Assembly (NCBI GenBank): GCA_900546485.1
Contig: URDK01000083.1
Coordinates: 1-11,289, forward strand
Length of the DNA: 11,289 nt
DNA from: an uncultured Eubacteriales bacterium
GTDB taxonomy: Bacteria; Bacillota; Clostridia; Oscillospirales; Oscillospiraceae
Direction: 5' to 3'
Shown piece after piece: positions 7,917 to 11,289 of the stretch. The notes beneath the pieces were generated by a model that had not been told where the DNA came from, made no database searches, and was given only the letters and a program-made list of their open reading frames with translations. The position numbers and the translations under genes are program-made. Position 1 is the first letter of the stretch; each line of letters starts with the position of its first letter.

Positions 7917-8570
7917 TCAGTCCTCGATGCAGACGGCACGTACGGGCGCGCCGTCTGCGTTTTTATATTTTATGGGCAGCGCCGCAAAAAACACGCGGCG
8001 TCCCGCAATTTTTGAAAGCTCACAGAGATTTTCAATTATGACGAGGCTGTTTTCAAACATGATGTGGTGTCTCGGAAAGCCCTCGGCGTCCATGGGGTCT
8101 ATGCCCATCGTGTCAAGGCCTATGCCTTTGACGCCGAGCTCCACCGCACGGCGCACCGCGGCCTTGGAGAGCACGGGGAAGCTGCCGAAATACTCCGGCG
8201 TGTTCCAGAAGCGGTCCCAGCCCGTGCAGACGAGCAGGAAATCCGCGCCCGCGGCGGCCTCAACGGCCTCCGCGGCTATCTCTTCTCCGGGGCCGAGGCC
8301 GCGCGCATCGAGCACATAGGCCGTACCGCAGAAGGCGGAGGCAGGCAGTTCGTCGAGCTGCGGCCGGTCGGGCCGCATATGCGCCGGGGCATCCATGTGC
8401 GTGCCGACGTGGGAGAATATCTCAAGGCGTGTCTCGCGGAATCCGTCGCGCTCGAACGTGCTGCCTTCGGAGAGCTTCGGCTGCTCCGTGCCGGGCCAGA
8501 CAAGGATGTCTTCGGCTATGGTATGTGTGAGGTCGTGAACGAGCAAGACGGCACCGCCTTTCCTGGTCAT
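7917..8570 (-). CDS. Cyclase family metal-dependent hydrolase (kynurenine formamidase-like)
   Basis: A 217-residue member of the cyclase family (PF04199), which includes kynurenine formamidase KynB and isatin hydrolase. The metal-binding signature H-x-G-T-H-x-D-x-P-x-H is complete (H54, H58, D60, H64), and the downstream HH (168-169) and E180 fit the remaining active-site positions. It should hydrolyse an amide or lactam-like bond in a small molecule in the cytoplasm. No tryptophan-pathway gene is near, so the substrate is open. The ATG at 8570 lies only about 5 bases after the predicted transcription start. A TTG at 8546 is an attractive alternative: it is preceded by AGGAAAGGCGG and gives a protein starting at LVHDLTHTI, where homologues usually begin. 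The 3' end contains the neighbour's terminator. Confidence 0.9.
   Translation of the reverse strand: MTRKGGAVLLVHDLTHTIAEDILVWPGTEQPKLSEGSTFERDGFRETRLEIFSHVGTHMDAPAHMRPDRPQLDELPASAFCGTAYVLDARGLGPGEEIAAEAVEAAAGADFLLVCTGWDRFWNTPEYFGSFPVLSKAAVRRAVELGVKGIGLDTMGIDPMDAEGFPRHHIMFENSLVIIENLCELSKIAGRRVFFAALPIKYKNADGAPVRAVCIED
7929..7971 (+). terminator. Terminator of the ZIP gene, inside the convergent cyclase gene
   Basis: GCAGACGGC (7929-7937) pairs perfectly with GCCGTCTGC (7950-7958), with a 12-nt loop, followed by GTTTTTATATTTT. This is a classic plus-strand terminator starting 20 bases past the ZIP stop. It lies wholly within the 3' coding end of the minus-strand cyclase gene (last residues of that protein). 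Confidence 0.85.
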
Positions 8571-8581
8571 CTGTACTGCCT

Positions 8582-8611
8582 ATGATAACACGCCGAAACA
8601 TGGCGCGTCAA
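8582..8611 (-). promoter_or_regulatory. Promoter of the cyclase gene
   Basis: The minus strand shows -35 TTGACG (8611-8606), an 18-bp spacer and -10 TATCAT (8587-8582) with an upstream TGT (extended -10). The -35 contains the TGA stop of the upstream thpR gene (8610-8608). It also sits at the centre of a near-palindrome, GCGCGTCAACGCGC (8603-8616), which could be an operator or chance in GC-rich DNA. Confidence 0.75.
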
Positions 8612-9141
8612 CGCGCAAAGGCGGCGTAAAAGAGTTCCGTGTAGGTCAGCTTTCCCCCGGGGCGCTCCGAGAGCATGAGGCTCATGCCGGATACACGGCA
8701 GGGGACGGGGCGGTCAAGGAGAGAGGCGGCGTCGGCAGTTCCGAACACGCGTCTTGCAAGCGTCAGGTGGGGTGAAAAGCGCCTGTCCTCGAGCGCAAAG
8801 CCCCTTGATTTCAGCTCTGAGGCGAGGCGGCTTTGCAGCGCCGTCAGCGCGGGGCAGTCAGCGGCGCCGAGCCACCAGATGTCCCCGCCCTCGCGCCGGA
8901 AGCGCCCGGCGTGGTCGAAGCTGAGCGAAAATTCCCCCGCGCCCGCCGCCGCGGCCTTCATAGCGGCCTCAATGTCCGGGAGCCGGGAGCTGGGCAGCTC
9001 GCCGAGGAAGGCGAGCGTAAGGTGGAGATTTTCGCGCCGCGAGTAGTTAGCACGCCCGGCCTGAGCGCGCAGGCGCTCCCGCGCCGCTTCAAAGGAGTCG
9101 AGCGCCGTATCACTAAAGTTTATCGCAATAAAAAGCCTCAT
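8608..9141 (-). CDS. thpR: RNA 2',3'-cyclic phosphodiesterase (2H phosphoesterase, LigT family)
   Basis: A 177-residue member of the 2H phosphoesterase superfamily, formerly called 2'-5' RNA ligase. Both catalytic H-x-T-x motifs are present: HLTL (H40, T42) and HLTL (H125, T127). These enzymes open 2',3'-cyclic phosphates on RNA ends to 2'-phosphates; the biological role in bacteria is unclear. Length is normal. A longer reading from a GTG at 9156 is rejected: the -10 box at 9164-9159 puts the transcript start near 9152, downstream of that GTG, and MRLFIAI is the usual family N-terminus. GGTGAT just before the ATG at 9141 is the likely ribosome binding site. The gene appears to be monocistronic because the next gene has its own promoter. 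Confidence 0.92.
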   Translation of the reverse strand: MRLFIAINFSDTALDSFEAARERLRAQAGRANYSRRENLHLTLAFLGELPSSRLPDIEAAMKAAAAGAGEFSLSFDHAGRFRREGGDIWWLGAADCPALTALQSRLASELKSRGFALEDRRFSPHLTLARRVFGTADAASLLDRPVPCRVSGMSLMLSERPGGKLTYTELFYAAFAR

Positions 9142-9158
9142 CGTAATCACCCGCACCG

Positions 9159-9167
9159 ATTATAACA
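9159..9167 (-). promoter_or_regulatory. Extended -10 promoter of thpR
   Basis: TGTTATAAT on the minus strand (9167-9159) is a perfect extended -10 element. No -35 box is seen; the expected position falls in the GC hairpin at 9173-9190. The predicted start of transcription near 9152 leaves a leader of about 11 bases before the ATG at 9141. Confidence 0.7.
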
Positions 9168-9172
9168 CGAAA

Positions 9173-9190
9173 GCGGCGCCGAAGCGCCGC
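9173..9190 (-). terminator. UUCG-tetraloop hairpin, possible terminator
   Basis: On the minus strand GCGGCGC and GCGCCGC form a 7-bp stem closed by TTCG, an exceptionally stable tetraloop, followed by TTTCGTGTT. The short T-run makes it a weak or back-up terminator for minus-strand readthrough from the dus gene. It sits where the thpR -35 element would be. Confidence 0.45.
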
Positions 9191-9207
9191 CTAGAGTTTA
9201 AAAGTTT

Positions 9208-9320
9208 TTTGCCCCGCTTTTTTACAAAAAAGCGGGTGGAGTCCAGAGGCAAAGCCTCTGGCTGCCCGCCGCAGCGGGCGGAAACCCTTTGTGCTTAAAA
9301 AAGGTCAGGAAGGGGGTCAA
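9208..9320. repeat. Composite intergenic repeat of stacked inverted repeats
   Basis: No gene is seen between 9165 and 9350. The stretch holds consecutive hairpins: CCCGCTTTTTT/AAAAAAGCGGG (9213-9236, 11-bp arms, 2-nt loop), CCAGAGGC/GCCTCTGG (9243-9261, 8-bp arms, AAA loop) and GCCCGC/GCGGGC (9264-9279, 6-bp arms). An A- and G-rich segment follows, running into the dus terminator. Such chains, including a GTCCAGAGGC...GCCTCTGG unit, look like dispersed REP/MITE-type intergenic repeats of GC-rich clostridia. Only one copy is in the window, so multi-copy status is inference. Confidence 0.55.
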
Positions 9321-9352
9321 AGGGGGAAACCCTACCAAGGGGTTTCCCCCTT
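9318..9352 (-). terminator. Terminator of the dus gene
   Basis: GGGGGAAACCC (9322-9332) pairs with GGGTTTCCCCC (9340-9350) around a 7-nt loop, and two flanking A-T pairs extend the stem. On the minus strand it is followed by TTTGACC. The stem begins within the dus TAA stop codon, so the gene ends directly in it. The T-run is short, so efficiency is uncertain. Confidence 0.65.
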
Positions 9353-10319
9353 AAATATTTACGCATTGAAACGCATTGAACGCCCCGGCCGGCTCCAGCC
9401 TTTCACTGCCCAGAATATCGGCCGCGACCGCGGCGAATTCCTCGGGCCTGCGCGTCTTGGCGAGGCGCTTGAGCGCCTTGTCCGAGTCGGGAAACAGGCA
9501 GCGCAGGTAGCTCCAGAGCTCCTTCATGCGCAGCATGGCCGAGCCTGCGGAGCCGAAGTCGCGGCAGCAGGTGTCGTATATCTCGTCGTGAAAGGCGCGG
9601 AGCGCCCCGCGCTCAACGCCATCTCCTCCTCGAATGAGCGAGAACAGCGCGGGATTCGCCGCAGCGCCCCGGCCAAGCATGAGTGCCGACGCACCCGGGA
9701 AACGTGCTTCAAGCTCCCTTGCCGCGGCGGCTGTGAAGATGTCGCCGTTGTAGCAGAGCGGCCAGGGTCCGTTTTCGGGGAAGTGCTCGGGTCTTGCGGG
9801 CAGCTTGTACATGTCCCGACGCACGCGGGGGTGGACGATTAGCTCGGAGATAGGGAAGCGCAGGTAGATGTCGAGCAGCGAGGCAAACTCCGCCGGGTCC
9901 TCGACGCCGAGGCGGGTCTTGACCGAGACGTGCGGCATTCCCTGCTCGGCAAACACGCGCTCAAAGAAGGCCTCCAGCTCCTCCGGAAAGGCCAGGAAGC
10001 CCGAGCCCTTGCCCTTGGCGGCGACGGTGCCGGAGGGGCAGCCGAGGTTGAGATTCACCTCGCCGTAGCCCATGTCCGCGAGCAGCTTCGCCGCCCAGAT
10101 GAAGTCGCCGGGGTCGCGGCAGAGAAGCTGCGGGACCAGAGGCACGCCCTCGTTCCTGACGGGGTCGAGCTCCCGTGCTGCACGCGGCGGCAGGACATGC
10201 TCGCGCGTGGGCGAGTAGAAGGGCGCAAAATATTTGTCCGCCGGGGCAAAATACCGCATGTGCGCCCGGCGGAAGGCATAGCCTGTGACGCCCTCGAGGG
10301 GCGCAAAATATAGCTGCAA
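9351..10319 (-). CDS. tRNA-dihydrouridine synthase family protein
   Basis: A 322-residue FMN-dependent Dus enzyme, which reduces specific uridines of tRNA to dihydrouridine using NAD(P)H. Motifs in order: APLEGVT (6-12, FMN binding), NLGCPS with catalytic C94, K134 in KTRLG, HPR (163-165), YNGD (190-193) and LGRG (215-218, FMN phosphate). Length is typical. The C-terminal part from about residue 235 is the helical tRNA-binding domain. The start is a TTG at 10319, supported by AAGGAG (10334-10329) nine bases upstream and by the usual family N-terminus (LYFAPLEGVT). It begins 24 bp after the histidine kinase stop and shares its strand, so the two are probably co-transcribed. Which uridine positions it modifies is not decidable here. 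Confidence 0.93.
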   Translation of the reverse strand: MQLYFAPLEGVTGYAFRRAHMRYFAPADKYFAPFYSPTREHVLPPRAARELDPVRNEGVPLVPQLLCRDPGDFIWAAKLLADMGYGEVNLNLGCPSGTVAAKGKGSGFLAFPEELEAFFERVFAEQGMPHVSVKTRLGVEDPAEFASLLDIYLRFPISELIVHPRVRRDMYKLPARPEHFPENGPWPLCYNGDIFTAAAARELEARFPGASALMLGRGAAANPALFSLIRGGDGVERGALRAFHDEIYDTCCRDFGSAGSAMLRMKELWSYLRCLFPDSDKALKRLAKTRRPEEFAAVAADILGSERLEPAGAFNAFQCVNI

Positions 10320-10343
10320 GACTGGTTTCTCCTTCCCGCGGGC

Positions 10344-11289
10344 CTATTCGCCGCCGAATACGGCGGTGACACGCGCGCCCGCGCCCACGTTTTCTATGAC
10401 GAGCCGCCCGCCGTGGCGGCGGCAGAGGATGTCGCAGATGTTCAAGCCGAGCCCCAGGTGCTCGCTCCCGCCGCCCTCGCCCTTGTAGAAGGGCGCCGAG
10501 GCCTTTTCGAGGCCCTCGCGCGTGAATCCGCCGCCGTCGTCCGTCACGGCGACGCGCATGGCCCCGTTCACCAGCGAGAGGTCTATGTCCACGCGCGAGC
10601 GCGCGTAGCGGGCGCTGTTCGAGAGGATGTTGCCGCAGACCTGCATGACGACCTCGATGTCGACCTCGGCCGTGCCTTCCGCGCATGTGACGCGAACCTC
10701 GCGGCCCGCGAAGAGTATCTCCGCCGTCTCGCGCAGGCCCTCGGCAATGGCGGGGAGCTCCATAGGCGCGCGCTTTATCTCCACATCCTCCATGCGCTGG
10801 AGGCTGGACATCGCGTCGGCATAGCGGACAAGGCGTTCGATATGCGCCTTCATGACGCCCACGTCCGCGGCCGCCTCGCTCCCGGGGGGCAGCTCAGCCT
10901 CGAGCAGGGAGGCCCGGCCGCGCAGGACGGTGAGCGGCGTGCGCAGATCGTGCGCGAAGGCAGCGTTGAGGCGACGGCGCTCCTCCATCTGCGCCCAGTG
11001 CTCGCGGTTGAGCTTGAGCAGCGAGGCGCGCATCTTCTCAAAGGATTCGCAGAGCCTTCCCAGCTCATTGCCGCAGGGGACCTCCACTGTGAAGCCCAGG
11101 TCGTTTTCGGCTATTTTCTCCGAGGCGGCGTTGAGTATCTCTATGGGCCGCTTGAGCTTGCGTCGGTAGAAGATTATGGCGCAGAGGATTATGCCGCCGA
11201 GGTAGGATATGGGTATGGTCACGGCCTGCAGGGCGCGGCACGCATAGTCCAGGGAATTGTCCTCGGCGCTGTACTCGGGCATGATGATC
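10344..11289 (-). CDS. Sensor histidine kinase, 5' end outside the window
   Basis: The C-terminal 314 residues or so of a membrane histidine kinase. An ATG exists at 11282, but the frame stays open to the window edge. What precedes the membrane segment looks like the tail of an extracellular domain, so the true start and first transmembrane helix probably lie beyond. Counting from that ATG: membrane segment about 22-39, HAMP linker about 40-95, HisKA with H111 in FAHDLRTPLTVLRG, and HATPase_c with the N-box (N218, N222), G1 DDGGG (248-252) and G2 GLGL (277-280). All catalytic motifs are intact, so autokinase activity is expected. The partner response regulator is not in the window and would be expected upstream (past 11289). 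The stimulus cannot be inferred. Confidence 0.93.
   Translation of the reverse strand, partial: IIMPEYSAEDNSLDYACRALQAVTIPISYLGGIILCAIIFYRRKLKRPIEILNAASEKIAENDLGFTVEVPCGNELGRLCESFEKMRASLLKLNREHWAQMEERRRLNAAFAHDLRTPLTVLRGRASLLEAELPPGSEAAADVGVMKAHIERLVRYADAMSSLQRMEDVEIKRAPMELPAIAEGLRETAEILFAGREVRVTCAEGTAEVDIEVVMQVCGNILSNSARYARSRVDIDLSLVNGAMRVAVTDDGGGFTREGLEKASAPFYKGEGGGSEHLGLGLNICDILCRRHGGRLVIENVGAGARVTAVFGGE

Noticed and set aside
7004..7939. Minus-strand open frame of 311 codons opposite the ZIP gene
   Set aside because: It covers the ZIP gene and its promoter and overlaps both neighbours. There is no family resemblance, while the ZIP motifs on the other strand are unmistakable.
9208..9352. 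Possible CRISPR array or tRNA in the structured intergenic region
   Set aside because: The hairpins differ from one another and have no regular repeat-spacer spacing. No cloverleaf or CCA-type acceptor pattern is seen.
9961..10686. Minus-strand open frame of 241 codons overlapping the kinase-dus junction
   Set aside because: It is an out-of-frame Arg/Gly-rich reading of two well-supported genes on the same strand.

Overview
This window is about 11.3 kb of GC-rich DNA (by eye around 60% G+C) with Gram-positive signals: strong AGGAGG-type ribosome binding sites, extended -10 promoters, a yybP-ykoY-type riboswitch, an RsiV-type anti-sigma factor and TTG/GTG starts. Together these point to a GC-rich clostridial Firmicute, perhaps a gut Oscillospiraceae/Ruminococcaceae-like organism. 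The assignment is inference, because no rRNA or tRNA marker is present.

Left part (1-2905): a P2-type cation ATPase on the minus strand. Its 5' leader carries an almost complete manganese (yybP-ykoY) riboswitch, a perfect terminator hairpin whose 5' arm is also the 3' strand of aptamer helix P1, and a near-consensus promoter. The layout is that of a metal-activated transcriptional ON switch, so the pump is probably a Mn2+ (or Mn2+/Ca2+) exporter. Divergent from it is a plus-strand M16 zinc peptidase, closed by a bidirectional terminator at about 4238-4265.

Middle part (4266-7067): a compact minus-strand operon read in the order membrane-anchored SGNH hydrolase, DUF4358 lipoprotein, ECF sigma factor, RsiV-like anti-sigma factor. 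Three products are predicted to be at or outside the membrane and the fourth is their regulator. It resembles a rearranged version of the Bacillus sigV-rsiV-oatA lysozyme-response operon. A candidate ECF promoter (AAC, 17 nt, CGTC) lies upstream of the first gene and suggests autoregulation. Facing it is a ZIP-family metal transporter with its own strong promoter; its terminator lies inside the convergent next gene.

Right part (7917-11289): a metal-dependent cyclase/kynurenine-formamidase-like hydrolase and an RNA 2',3'-cyclic phosphodiesterase (ThpR), each with its own minus-strand promoter. Next comes a roughly 150-bp intergenic block of stacked inverted repeats that looks like a dispersed genomic repeat. 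Last is a two-gene unit of a sensor histidine kinase (5' end outside the window) followed by a tRNA-dihydrouridine synthase with a TTG start. No tRNA, rRNA, CRISPR array, transposase or phage gene was seen. The most interesting items are the riboswitch-controlled ATPase and the envelope-stress sigma operon.
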